Assembly: GCA_964019425.1 (NCBI GenBank)
Contig: OZ025849.1
Location: forward strand, 620,001 to 684,000
Length of the DNA stretch: 64,000 bases
Source of the DNA: Flectonema sp. DT1601
Lineage: Eukaryota > Euglenozoa > Diplonemea > Diplonemida > Diplonemidae
Reading direction: 5' to 3'
Shown: piece by piece, positions 63,201 to 64,000 of the stretch
How the letters are laid out: each line of letters opens with the position of its first letter
How positions within the stretch are numbered: the stretch's first letter is position 1
Position numbers and translations under genes: made by a program
The notes under the pieces: model-generated
Databases searched by the model: none
The model's input: the letters and a program-made list of their open reading frames with translations, nothing else
What the model was told of the DNA's origin: nothing

Positions 63201-64000
63201 GCCCCGGGGATCTGTACCGAGACGTACTGCAGGACGATCTGTGGGGACTCTTGTACCTCGACGGAAAGGATTGCCTGCAATGCCGATGAAAGGTGCATGT
63301 CGAGGGACAACAACGGAACGACGAACTGCGTGAACATGAACTGCGACGAGTTGGATGCGTGCGCTTGCCACGGCGACCTTGCGTGCTTCTACCTCGCGGA
63401 CGAACAGGCGTGCGTCAACAAGAAGTACGGAGCGTGCCCGACGATGGACATCGTTTTGGTAATCGACGGGTCGGGTTCGATGAGCAACTCGTTCGGTAGA
63501 CATCCTCACGGATTCGACGCGATGATCTCTGGGCTTTCTGAGTGGATCGCGACCCTGCCGCTGAGCGGGGAGTCTGCGAGCGTGGTGAACCCGGCGCCGG
63601 ACACTCGCAAGATGAGGGTCGGTGTGGTTCAGTTCAGCGGACGAGTTGAGGCGGGTTCGGTTGTCGATGCGGCGCTGAAGCCACCCGCGGGAGTCGGTTC
63701 GAGCGGGAGAATCACGGGAGCTCTGCAGGAGCTGAAGGATGATCTCGAGTGGCACAGCTCCAACTACGCTGCGGAGGGAACGTACGTCGCGGAAGCTCTT
63801 GGGGTGGCGGCGACGATGTTCAAGAACACGCCGGTTGGCGCGAAGAGAGCGGTGATCATCATCACCGATGGGAAGCTTCAAGACACGCCTGCTGAGATGA
63901 CGCCGAGAAGGTCGGCTTTGGAGACCCTGGGGGCGCAGGTCTTCGGTATCGTCGTGAGGAGGTTCCCATCGCAGACCGACGTGGACAGGGATGCCGAGGC
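36264..64000 (+). CDS. giant secreted cysteine-rich protein with vWA, C-type-lectin and EGF-like modules (3' end outside window)
   Basis: One frame stays open from ATG 36264 to the window end (more than 9,245 codons); I confirmed the phase at 13 points. MRSFGFVLAALLPVCLAG is a signal peptide. Order of modules: C-type-lectin block 1 (~36300-37240); 13 von Willebrand A modules starting at ~37686, 39355, 41310, 43143, 44727, 46297, 53057, 54641, 57234, 58772, 60342, 61868 and 63435; 26 EGF-like modules (~47230-51530); C-type-lectin blocks 2 (~51700-52600) and 3 (~55850-56825). Between the A modules lie ~35-40-residue units of the type C-x(5-8)-C-x-W-D-x(6-9)-C. vWA and lectin folds bind metals, glycans and proteins, so an extracellular adhesin, cell-coat or prey/substrate-binding role is inferred. 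No membrane anchor is seen within the window. Confidence 0.9.
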   Translation, partial: MRSFGFVLAALLPVCLAGTYEQNVPKNVFNVDCQTIVFTTGECDCNTVIPGASIDVEEGYVNGRDTLSCPACAGLGIQTQWISGTGVLKLTGNGKTINDFAKAIDSISFLTTSGDGNSRRITYNYGHALYTSITGHFYEYYPTSECSTSACRWDDGQASCADKKLDVLGLVGYLATITSAGERDITNAKIQGHGWLGGSDVGREGTWKWVTGPEGCPPYDTSVTGAQRSACDFGYPLPDTKNPCSGPDCDGGTLIGTGASWWFRRSGFGNWAGGEPNEYSRHCGGTCFTTGEDFLHFYGSNGLWNDYPHRHNSIDGFMCEWGGVGELCMDSGDVFKSYVLVSGCDGFKSQDKCEAHIPVGSCAWNINTGSCIPHGCHVHEDEAQCGQDPLCDWDLTVSPAACVDNKCASSHTDVSSCNGDLVSPCRWDDNQPDGAQCQPLNCGDITDMCTCTKLGNLCLWDPSSKTCLDPDQSTCPAADVIFVVPGTKHAGTQFGTHTNGYYGLMEHLRHWTSSAHMAGASDSNYGFRAAYVTYGRNGKSITASDSTGAPATFDNCKTWDPVTGTTGNDGGFSMNPHALNMDISFLENFYCPNWAGSGSYAVPGLQTALSSVQAASANGRKKYVFIVAESKLSDSSTDLANVVNQIKAVPDTEVFGIVPRALQGSTSTDVQAEAKLKPLVTSDKHIVNVELANLGDEVLSKLCDASTTFGSVISTKSDVGCRQRDETDCKGAHLCLWDISKSPSCVNSPCLQKCTEVECNSQAGCQWDAALGVCEKDIVDCSLHNGDKAACENNENCVFEPVWAAADTCATNPCRDLTDSTSCVAETETVSAPCVDPPGNPDYCKLSVCEYDDSKSLKCNVKKCLQKDQTKCEAEDGCLWEPLQTPPPTGPPSTLVSYCAEKKCDYPSQAACVADPKGQCQWDGGSQTCKELPCVHNPDELTCDNDPVCHWDISTNPPGCIETPCGKNKNQGDCEASGDCMWNNDNPAKPYCETLNCGELKTACECQSSPHCTWHQAGQYSHCVDPLYSTCPDLDIGFIIDGSGSMSLRFGNHPHGFFALMNMLQDWVKTLPLTGEDHTVGAQSTVRGGGFRVSFIQFSKADASPAEDHPTNCAIGACTDGKLSGMRSELLGDIQWHETNYQSQWTYIHDALLDVAENTFDPLHSPAHREHIVIILADGGLTDYDGDACSWGVCGICPWGCDSSYKPSYRTILDEGTAKLVADNVTVFGVVIRRFASSNFQDQNAENKLKPLVSSPRDDHFLSLQMDEIPDKLLKSLCDPNSKFGAIVAPAVNVDHFPCASWGYRDECMSDETCEWVTPKLTTCDATTGCPQLNCQELPIHYRGIYECNKCRLARTVITCGANVASSIVGTCRQTACMACCNSTCCDAKPECSWNTTDSTCTRDVCEHPNKDDCENDANNLCKWDPVTNDCSKKECEATFEQHKCAANPECLWDAGVDPPVCLPIPKCDTYTAEAQCVTDVQCTWNCTDSDCRYTLCPFANEVDCLSSTDCEWSGTICVEKPCRYNTSSECAAGCDPNCKWDNKTSTEHCRQDHCKKHAGNPACDKDPRCHWSGTTCDEDYCADYDNDEVECKDDPRCTWSKDASLGCVLTNCSKDHGIPSTASCAPDVNCKSGTDATGDYCEPTQCHDLDSCECPQKAGCYWDPNGGATNSGECKEDADSLCPDLDVVFLLDGSGSMSARFGSHPHGYQGMIEVLKDWVNTIPLTHEPAHTTSTVTGGTFRLAFIQFAKTSEYWACKNDGSGCNRNTWGCNNPDVSQLPGAKCADGTFSGDLTELQNDLTWHERNYMGSVTYLTKALEDAIHVFDDSPANRKHVVVIITDGSLYPRRRQAIEIPPLRAKLDAKDVITFGVVVRKGQRHTKDDIDAQDTLKPITSDPHDDHFVNVPLDDMLDHVFKDFCDPASPFGKAVSTGGTRAAVLPCSKWGLESECHADASCEWTSALPATCVEPSGCKNLNCLELSGTQAQAYTCEQCVLVGSVVTCSAGTQNTGTGQCLQSDCSTACIVSTCANKDGCVWNGGLCQEEQCDYANRTACENDAICKWNTTKSPGECEKKQCTHFAAGPCNGDKNCTWDDATQKCYPNNPECDKIKNDALCLAEPSGKCTWNCITDGCEVKKCVYTSSVDCTNIASCQWDNAGQVCQEKHCVWTKENECNADAVCNWENNNCVVNDCYQHGTELLCVQDDKCEWDTANCGICNEKYCQKYNNKAACDSDIKNECRFDDATQSCVDKNCVDYNNGALYSAGASCPCKSDATCQFDTTTTPPLCKATEFENCPNLDIAITFDGSCSTNNAFGQHPSGFEGMLAAVHDWIVTAPLTGEAAGKTSTDTNGRMRLAINQYSSQVHVADCPNCACDNLDFPINGVNTTKCGKLSGDLGELKQDLGWHASAAGKATQTCESRLKPVEEFATEVFKQSPSTRMKILIVVTDGVMTDKDELATTTAALVAQGVKIFAVNVMKGASATNTDDVALESLESKIVTTPAAQNAQGSDLDSLSELFDTFCDPSGKWGATVTAGTTGTTQVKKCSDLTTVLLCDAKLTCDWDGTSLLCGDHACFTHCNETTCLSDPQNTCNWNATSQSCEKIPCNEVTKQDECEKHTECTWDVTKSPQCTEDPCPARTEDACIQLNECQWATDPSPAKCEPIPCNFGNDSVACNAEPGCEFDDVCPDAVDQLCRLKPCAQDKHLTLAGCQADRLCVWNSSNQCEQAVCVQYPDEKCCDHFSNCHWDVSQSPAVCSEKYCPRTHDNQVECDKDTKCMWNSTDGTCIEKNCVELEECRCRADAECFWDHQHHTPHCSDSKFGECPVLDVVFLIDASSSMGWRFGRHLNGFYALMEIFRDWMMTVSLTGEKGGEDKLGTVDGIRIGFIQFSGSNPRRGRRGFAWAKKTPANTGTGGRLSGDRNELHVDIDWHWNNFYRWGRMIEKGLTMAGDVFDAAHATNGRKRILIIISAGRIYDPSKVANARKVLNQENVQTFGVVIRRQAARGLADRAAESTLKRITSDIHDEHYMNIQMDEVRTDMLDLLCDPNGPWGHLIVDQTKTQAGVHRPCTHYQGNAQTCAADPGCIFSPTTNLCVDSPCSHHCGEVQCTADNVNLCVWNSTTGDCWKDTECAHTTKNTCEGDRVGCNWDDTRDPKCEKTPCTYDSETNCLLDQTCEWTTDPVTAAVGCTPIKCLYNDSSTCGNDPECEWRTNICTGTVDCEEKKCTFTSQTVCLKDPACEWENSKCQTQPCAHYLEESCCDKVDECKWDVTTTPAVCDEAKCPKYPDPTQCNVDTECLWTANATGVEKCLPLDCSKLTDRCGCDSNPKCYFKPTPTGGMCTVVEFGECPTLDIAVIISGSGSMGWRFGKHPHGFYALIEVLRDWVVTLPLNGESGSVGINSKRNNGGVRVGFIQFSGKYSASEAKTVTPSVGTGGRLSGINKELQDDLDWHHNNFYNKGTRIKKGLELAVDMFHDSRMDDDRQRVLIIFGDDEILDWTQLAAARSDLDKEEVQVFGIVLRRQSQHTLTDVAAQDTLKPITSDPHDEHFENVLIDEVSSLIKDICNPNGPWGHLIVNHIPTPTTGHHLPCPDYKVQANCVGDAGCVWSDAGIACVNSPCLLHCDSTNCTLAAASHNCSWNATAGECFKEPVPDCHCKFDTNDDTYNKQKCDANAECFWNAPLSKCEVDECSANNAGAVCAAAGQTCTDPNKEPCSLHDWTCECTPPATGSKVADVAECVLDECIVMGCPTCANGTCPTGQTCKDPNPSASSTNDWMCECDDPATGSAIIGVADCKIDECTYDCASCEKNTCATKGQSCLDPDQSSTSLNDWMCVCAPPATANKTVGLADCRFNECDLVTVCDTNGQKCVDPDLEKKDDWKCVCKDPAVGASIGKPAICVLNECNTTCATCANDTCTSQNQVCDDPNKSETSTGDWTCTCVPPATGQATGNNADCLIDECTYTCPTCANTTCSDDSQACLDADKTSTSLGDWECICPPPSNATQLTGIANCSIDECDLHRDICTNQGQLCHDPNGLKQGDWMCICVPPSNGTNVGDVAACKIDECVATCPTCANDTCSAQGQECNDPDPSADVTGDWTCKCVPPAVGNATTNAAHCVIDECTFTCDTCANTTCSDVTQECFDKDTTSTSKNDWECVCPPPSNATQVTAVANCSFDECDLHGDTCTRHGQVCNDTGLLTLDDWECICVPPATGSNVGNVAACQIDECIADCPTCAGTNCSDAHQVCVDDNMNATSTGDWHCDCVPPLNGTAVVDAASCTIDECVSVCPTCANDTCSGVGQTCFDPDKSATNTSNWICTCVPPAYDFAVAQAAHCVVNECHDHEKTCHAAGQTCEDPDTTPSASGDWVCKCVPPATNAGTTQQGGVAMCDYPGDCSDTMVSDVCTNAGQVCDDPTDIMTPGDWTCECVPPAILAMGSNPVQGAPSDCVHDECVLVCPTCADTGSGNICSKHGQVCKDSSTSSLSLSDWVCECIPPEKPVDPSAVAVAKPAECQLNECIETCATCQNGKCNGQTCEDPNMDPTITNDWTCTCIAPGVGVATGKEAACVCDECLTTTVCGNQTCFDTNTSCPAGNDFTCTCQPPSIDFDVAAPAVCKYDECKEKSGECNAVGQTCNDPNLTVAGDWECECIPPQLPDGRNSTNDKHAVCKLDECVQTCPTCANNTACGSQTCKDPNTDSTMVGDWTCTCVEGVGFATGKQAECVCNECLNTMICENANQTCYDADKSCPPKNDFDCECQPPSADTAVAAAAICTYDECIDHKASCTQVGQVCKDPDTAVGGNWICECVAPQVQQGNTVQGRPVTCAIPECDVVGCPTCANDTCSGAGQTCFDPNTDPSSLRDWTCTCELPGVGFATGKPADCVCNECLNSTTCSDADQTCHDADKSCPPRNDFKCECKFPSSDSAVGQAVAVCTNPECEKNKAVCASVRQTCVDNNITRDNDWECVCPLPSLGIGLMQPAACTLVECDQTCSTCANDTCSSVGQTCSEVSTDPTDVNDWECVCKPPATGRASGAAAHCERDECKEHGDKCTLNCKTGSLDCAQKCVDPDKSVTSLNDWKCICEPPSSNYAVGKSAKCSVDPCVADNEEACLNDNAGCEWTELPTRTCKKIPCEFDNPASCNSTADCDWVSTSGSRGGLGSISYDNVNAVSPFASVTCDGISFTGSCSCNMLLGAAGEKGGAQVTIEDGYSKGSDSLECTGCAGAGIESVWNANTGTLILKKSAGAGATARELVEAIKTVAFRTSSSDGNLRGLTWNLGNAMYSKRTSHYYRHFTAAECNGAGGGCTWEEAQNMCSSKSLFGLTGYLMSVTSGAENSLAKGKLEGSGWIGAMGSGNSWKWVTGPDATKGPSPCRSFTGGASSCDFAGVDSGKGYPIGSGVADQFVAAQVLGLAAYNQWDTSEPTQSGRFASFAVPSGEWSTPGSSSDGFICEWGEIGNACLTTADDLWGTVDLVAGVCKEKRCTESSQAECEVDPFCNFVGGNVDPCVPKPCTEYPDEKSCDKDERCDWDTSVAPGLCSETVCEKLKTAELCEKHPDCDWDTLTGHCKEQICPVNTDRCSCNEEPKCFWSDSADAAARQCVDSKYALCPVMDMIIMFSGTKNMAQVFGRHPVGFDAVTSILRDWVSTMYLTGERYTVNPSVANGGGVRVGLVQFAGELAPSTTVVTKAVRTSPTGVGESGQLSGDMNELLEGITYHESNYLMGQGAYIVPALEKASSMFTSTPIGRKRVLIVLTGSTIKDIDQVQPSQNKLETQGVEIFGAVIRRMDTKTAEDIRAEAAMKPLATDPAVDHSDGIKVDDLEAILHGICDPNSKWNVATSPAVPQAGVHKPCAQYGSQKDCTADKGCVYSGVFQKCEASPCIAHCGEVQCNADNVNLCEWDAANQTCWKRELCPHHNSTACEDDPACDWNSSASTVEDKCVERECNYKSEQECAAEVLVKCDWDSASRTCGLTPCQHANETSCTADASEHCEWDVCVASHNSADACRKDRCLDYGAEYSNCTQDPMCRWDALAGNGKCLRKTCTEFGDERCCNDQDGCFWDISVSPALCSEKLCESLKQDQGACGTEPTCEWDSAKNTCVDKDCSVMERCDCEKDVDCFWRSANGTESCTWKSYGECPAMDIVLLLGGSSTMGLPFGRHPKGFNGMTEALKKWVATIPLSGEAASVGLGSKPTGIRVGVVQFGGENKDGGNPGRADAKTAPVGVGAAGQFSGDVAELKADLDWQEDNFYGSGMMIANGLGVAERMMRDYSPQDGRKKVVVILADGKMYDTDTVSGTIASMQVQGVEVFGAAIRRQPVSTLVDQNAVASLRTIATPPSSGHVANIVLDELVDTTKSLGGICDSNAFFGKLLVDAQPDTTVAVGGQHKPCDQHLEKSPCNIDPGCVWFDAALSCVETLCMQHSCNQSSCEQDVANGCVYETATHRCWKEPKDCSLYTNITKCAEDAECQASSDKTTCVDKKCDHDDEKGCIADSDLCVWDNLQSICGERPCSATTEADCKLATGEQCVWNTLLPVNGTTESFAKGKPMQPFNSVGTTGYPEDCSAGMFAGGSCSCATTLSEAHVGVEEGYTPSKDVFECPKCASLGVNTEWNSATGIMTLRAAGSAAGGTADTFLKAIREVTFTTTSDDGNARKLTWNLGGAFYSSNTGHYYRYFAKSECGGVQGGCRWDEAKTACESDSRMIFGLRGYLLSINTETETKALMGRISGEGWIGATDAGANEGEWRWMTGPEALTGTTPCGAFGNNRASCDVSIDLASGKLVGADAAKGVSIGSGVGSRFTAVSYANWAIGQPDDSHTACPGSCAAWGEDFAQYSIPSGTWRDAPGDASDVAGFVCEWGGVGSLCVQSNAFGSKFVTAGVCEEKKCTTDIESECKRDPYCKWENNTCGIKKCAEYPDEVTCEQDEICDWNPAVSPAICEQNPCTRYLDNSTCEADSNCMVDPTGKAKSLCVDKDCNEYDKCKCKNDVECYWKINSCVNSNYGECPTLDIVAIVDGSGSMSQSFGRHPHGYYGLVSILKDWVKNLPLSGELANIGAASTLTQKTRVGFVQFSGHPQYSDPATGVWSGPIVNDVATTPMGTGAGGRISGSITELNGDLAWHQSNYLDAGTYIANALITANDMFSKQSPQDSRTKVLIIFTDGVISDIDKTSTPKSSLEGKGVMIFGIMIRRGDIPSSVDLTAEETLKKIASEPNRVYNLQIDDIPDVLSKVCDPTDKWGAEIAKVPKSQTGVHLPCQFYVEKKPCDVDHGCLWSDVLSSCTDSVCIGYCSEQDCVADTANHCKWENDECVKFKPCSYTQKVQCEQDTECRFNDTSNECGEKPCTHSDENSCVAETTYECEWVPGTQECIEKPCVQLTDSGSCAADAQCEWDSACDKDVCIKKVCQHVAMDQCELDTLCAWVGSACQRRTCGNLVDEKCCVEDEQCFWDVSAAPGVCRKEPCLEYNSTNCNDQRECRLDTSNNCKPKDCVNYDQCSCEGDADCFWIAAAQTCTSSAYGQCPTMDIVLLIDGGDSMKKAFGRHPFGFYGLTNVLRDWMMTLPLNGESGSVGSNSRSGTDQARVAIVQFAGSEIWAPGNERQYRVSPPGVGTGGRLSGMRSELVADLADHEANFMGADAALQPIPRKTYLLGGLAKAASLFKNSPVDRTKILIIFADNAMDDKSAYATAQSELNRLQVNVFGAVVRPYDVRGPIDTGAESALTTVTSSVQSEHTVNKQLDELAAVLEGLCDPSTPWGKYIAKKDGGGRQPCPNHKDKTVCNKDSGCAWHDQTLSCGDTPCLTHCAEANCTADTINTCVWNSTVGCEKEKTCDHTNPDDCRVDDKCQYDDVSKSCVAKKCDHEAEQGCLADPDVCVWNNLNKVCGEKPCNIHEELECNNHINCTWNTSSRTCNVDKCLWTSVDECNTDPYCVWEGAGAGGAGSADPCVQKKCTEHMTELECELEADCDWDTSISPGICLETYCRRYGNDSGSCDSDGKCMFENSTDTCVDKDCSTFEVCRCQKDPECFWSADASPASCKAAQFGECPQLDIVVMIDGSDSMNLVFGRHPSGYVGVIEMLRSWVYGLPLSGEKAGVPSTKNGNTRVGFVQFGGLAQFPTQSARKAPASVGSEGRLSGDKMQALGDLSWHASNIVGGETYIARGLDMAADMFMASPKDGRKRVLIILNDGKILDADSLTTPRSRLIQKNVYTMGVVIRRFDAQSPVDMDAEGALKKLTFDPVTKQPADDMITNVVLDDLMAKLNSLCDPTQLWGQRTVDRVGQQVGVHRPCGNYQDKVMCGKDAGCVWRDVIDACVDTPCTLHCQEGECNTDVANKCVFDSSSQVCSKTDTCAAHDQAACSLDAECKFNTTSNGCEEKPCKHTNEGSCVADKTYECEWVPGTQECIEKPCVQLTDSGSCAADAQCEWDSACDKDVCIKKVCQHVAMDQCELDTLCAWVGSACQRRTCGNLVDEKCCVEDEQCFWDVSAAPGVCRKEPCLDYSADTCNDYKNCLYDSGSSSCLPKDCSKHDQCGCGSDADCFWVQAVQSCIPQIYGQCPTMDIVLLIDGGVSMKSTFGRHPVGFYALTNVLRDWMMTLPLNGESANVGVNSVPDTEQARLAIVQFAGSTVFDKPGNDGQFRVSSVGTGGRLSGMRSELMADFKDHEDNFMGANSALQPTPTKTYLLGGLNKAVSIFKTSPVVRMKVLIVITDDELDDKDMYQTARAELAQMNVQIFGAVVRGFDASGPSDQNAESTLRKVTTESQLEHTVNVQIDGLEAVLKSICDPSLNWGKDITKYKVVKERQPCQLYHDKTKCNKDAGCTWYDDTLSCGDSLCLTHCKSGNCTADRGNLCVWNATTGCEKEKVCDFSAAECANHPECGFDGKNCVAKTCDHENEQGCLADSDTCVWNNLQKSCGGVPCVYDAADECNKDVNCTWNATGLKCEVDRCRWTTKGECESDVFCEWKNRRNQPEECVQKICVEHADENSCRRDENCEWDTSIAPGICTETYCRTICGDSCTSTERIACNADERCMSRDNNGTTNCVNMNCDELDACACHGDLACFYLADEQACVNKKYGACPTMDIVLVIDGSGSMSNSFGRHPHGFDAMISGLSEWIATLPLSGESASVVNPAPDTRKMRVGVVQFSGRVEAGSVVDAALKPPAGVGSSGRITGALQELKDDLEWHSSNYAAEGTYVAEALGVAATMFKNTPVGAKRAVIIITDGKLQDTPAEMTPRRSALETLGAQVFGIVVRRFPSQTDVDRDAE
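36300..37240 (+). other. C-type-lectin block 1 of the giant protein
   Basis: A pre-domain with GASIDVEEGY and FAKAIDSISFLTTSGDGNSR is followed by a C-type-lectin fold: GHGWLGGSDVGREGTWKWV, NWAGGEPNE (calcium/sugar-binding region like WxxGEPN) and LWNDYPHRHNSIDGFMCEW. The EPN tripeptide is the classical mannose-type signature. Confidence 0.75.
37686..46953 (+). repeat. first cluster of six vWA modules separated by C-x-W-D cysteine units
   Basis: Each A module runs ~220 residues from C-P-x-L-D-(I/V) to L-C-D-P. The shared core is FGxHPxGFxxLxxxLxDW, then LSG near the middle, then V(F/T)GVV(I/V)R. Metal-site variants: module 1 PGTKHA (lost), 2 DGSGSM, 3 DGSGSM, 4 DGSCST, 5 DASSSM, 6 SGSGSM. Modules 2-5 therefore keep D-x-S-x-S, while 1 and 6 do not. 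Confidence 0.8.
47230..51530 (+). repeat. array of 26 EGF-like cysteine modules
   Basis: A unit of ~50-60 residues has the plan (D/N)EC-x(3-8)-C-x-TCAN-x-TC-x(3)-GQ-x-C-x-DP-x(5-9)-DW-x-C-x-C-x-PP. I counted 26 copies of the DW/DF/NW-x-C-x-C core. Several alternate with a shorter form (VCDECLTTTVCGNQTC...CPAGNDFTCTC). The motif C-A-N-x-T-C puts an N-glycosylation sequon between two cysteines in many copies. Confidence 0.8.
51700..52600 (+). other. C-type-lectin block 2 of the giant protein
   Basis: It has the same plan as block 1: a pre-domain (AQVTIEDGYSKGSDSLEC, AIKTVAFRTSSSDGNLR), then GSGWIGAMGSGNSWKWVTGP, YNQWDTSEPTQSGRF and GFICEWGEIGNAC. The EPN tripeptide is replaced by SEPT, so sugar preference may differ. 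Confidence 0.75.
53057..55318 (+). repeat. vWA modules 7 and 8 of the giant protein, both with altered metal sites
   Basis: Module 7 (53057-53726) has FSGTKNM and module 8 (54641-55318) has GGSSTM where D-x-S-x-S is expected. The rest of the fold (FGRHPxGF, VGxVQF, VxIVLx or VVVILADG, EIFGAVIRR) is kept. Confidence 0.75.
55850..56825 (+). other. C-type-lectin block 3 of the giant protein
   Basis: The pre-domain (AHVGVEEGYTPSKDVFEC, AIREVTFTTTSDDGNAR) is followed by GEGWIGATDAGANEGEWRWM, YANWAIGQPDDSH and VAGFVCEWGGVGSLC. Here the sugar-site tripeptide reads QPD, the galactose-type order of the C-type-lectin family, in contrast to EPN in block 1. Confidence 0.75.
58283..58606 (+). repeat. near-identical 324-nt tract, copy 1
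   Basis: It matches 61376-61699 with one synonymous difference (CAG at 58431-58433, CAA in the other copy). It encodes cysteine units around VPGTQECIEKPCVQLTDSG. Confidence 0.95.
61376..61699 (+). repeat. near-identical 324-nt tract, copy 2
   Basis: See 58283-58606. The offset is 3,093, a whole number of codons (1,031), so the duplication keeps the frame. Confidence 0.95.

Larger units (their letters stand above)
57234..64000 (+). repeat. vWA modules 9-13 in a ~3.09-kb higher-order repeat
   Basis: Modules start at 57234, 58772, 60342, 61868 and 63435. Module 10 pairs with 12 (DGGDSM/DGGVSM, LRDWMMTLPLNGES) at an offset of 3,096. Module 11 pairs with 13 by position (offset 3,093), with the cysteine units between them also homologous (EQGCLADPDVCVWNN against EQGCLADSDTCVWNN). 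The unit is therefore two A modules plus linkers. Confidence 0.8.

Noticed and set aside
38459-63881. Many long frames on the minus strand and in other + frames inside the giant gene (for example 57308-55707 minus, 533 codons)
   Set aside because: They are shadows of the GC-rich main frame. They are Arg/Val/Ser/Pro-rich without family motifs, while the main frame carries regular vWA, lectin and cysteine modules.
1-64000. Bacterial contamination, CRISPR arrays, operon-type ribosome binding sites
   Set aside because: GT-AG introns, a Pol III tRNA gene, LINEs with poly(A) tails and spliced-leader remnants mark a eukaryotic nucleus. No regularly spaced short repeats with spacers occur.

Overview
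The window looks like nuclear DNA of a euglenozoan, most likely a diplonemid. The evidence: (i) all eleven host protein genes lie on the + strand, head to tail, most with a pyrimidine tract plus AG a short way upstream of the ATG, as expected for polycistronic transcription with spliced-leader (SL) trans-splicing; (ii) a 16-nt sequence identical to the 3' end of the glycomonad (diplonemid/kinetoplastid) spliced leader, TTTCTGTACTTTATTG, occurs twice, both times at the start of a retrocopied sequence; (iii) conventional GT-AG cis introns are present, which argues against trypanosomatids. The code is standard: host genes end in TAA, TAG and TGA. The species assignment is inference.

Region 1 (1-17.8 kb) is a host gene cluster: the tail of an unidentified gene, a 384-aa protein with a Tudor/SH3-like motif, an Integrator subunit 6-like protein, a two-intron FAD oxidoreductase of the sarcosine/pipecolate oxidase type, a CHASE-domain membrane protein with a degenerate cyclase domain, an SLC25 mitochondrial carrier, a diflavin-reductase-like protein with an N-terminal oxidoreductase-like (OXLD1) motif, a four-exon 78-aa protein with paired CxxC motifs, a metacaspase-like protein that lacks the catalytic His, a P-loop kinase-like protein and an unassigned protein. 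A tRNA-Thr(CGT) gene on the minus strand closes this part.

Region 2 (18.0-36.2 kb) is a nest of mobile elements. One nearly full-length LINE (18000-23587) carries the SL remnant at its 5' end and lies 55 bp upstream of the tRNA gene. A second LINE family is present as three pieces: A (+, 5'-truncated, 14-bp target-site duplication), B (-, a diverged 3' end) and C (-, nearly full length, with a 2A ribosome-skipping motif). In LINE-1 and in LINE-2 copy C, ORF1 and ORF2 are in the same frame, separated by a single TGA-CAT, and ORF2 has no ATG before its essential endonuclease start. Next comes an orphan 2A motif, a second SL remnant and a GC-rich degenerate ubiquitin-specific-protease-like sequence. 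After it lies a 1,971-bp non-autonomous DNA transposon with G8/C8-tipped inverted repeats and a TA duplication.

Region 3 (36.264 kb to the window end) is one uninterrupted reading frame of more than 9,245 codons. It encodes a secreted, cysteine-rich giant with a signal peptide, 13 von Willebrand A modules, three C-type-lectin blocks, many C-x-W-D cysteine modules and a central array of 26 EGF-like modules. Its 3' part is visibly GC-richer and contains recent ~3.09-kb internal duplications. It is probably a surface or extracellular adhesin, and is the most striking feature of the window.
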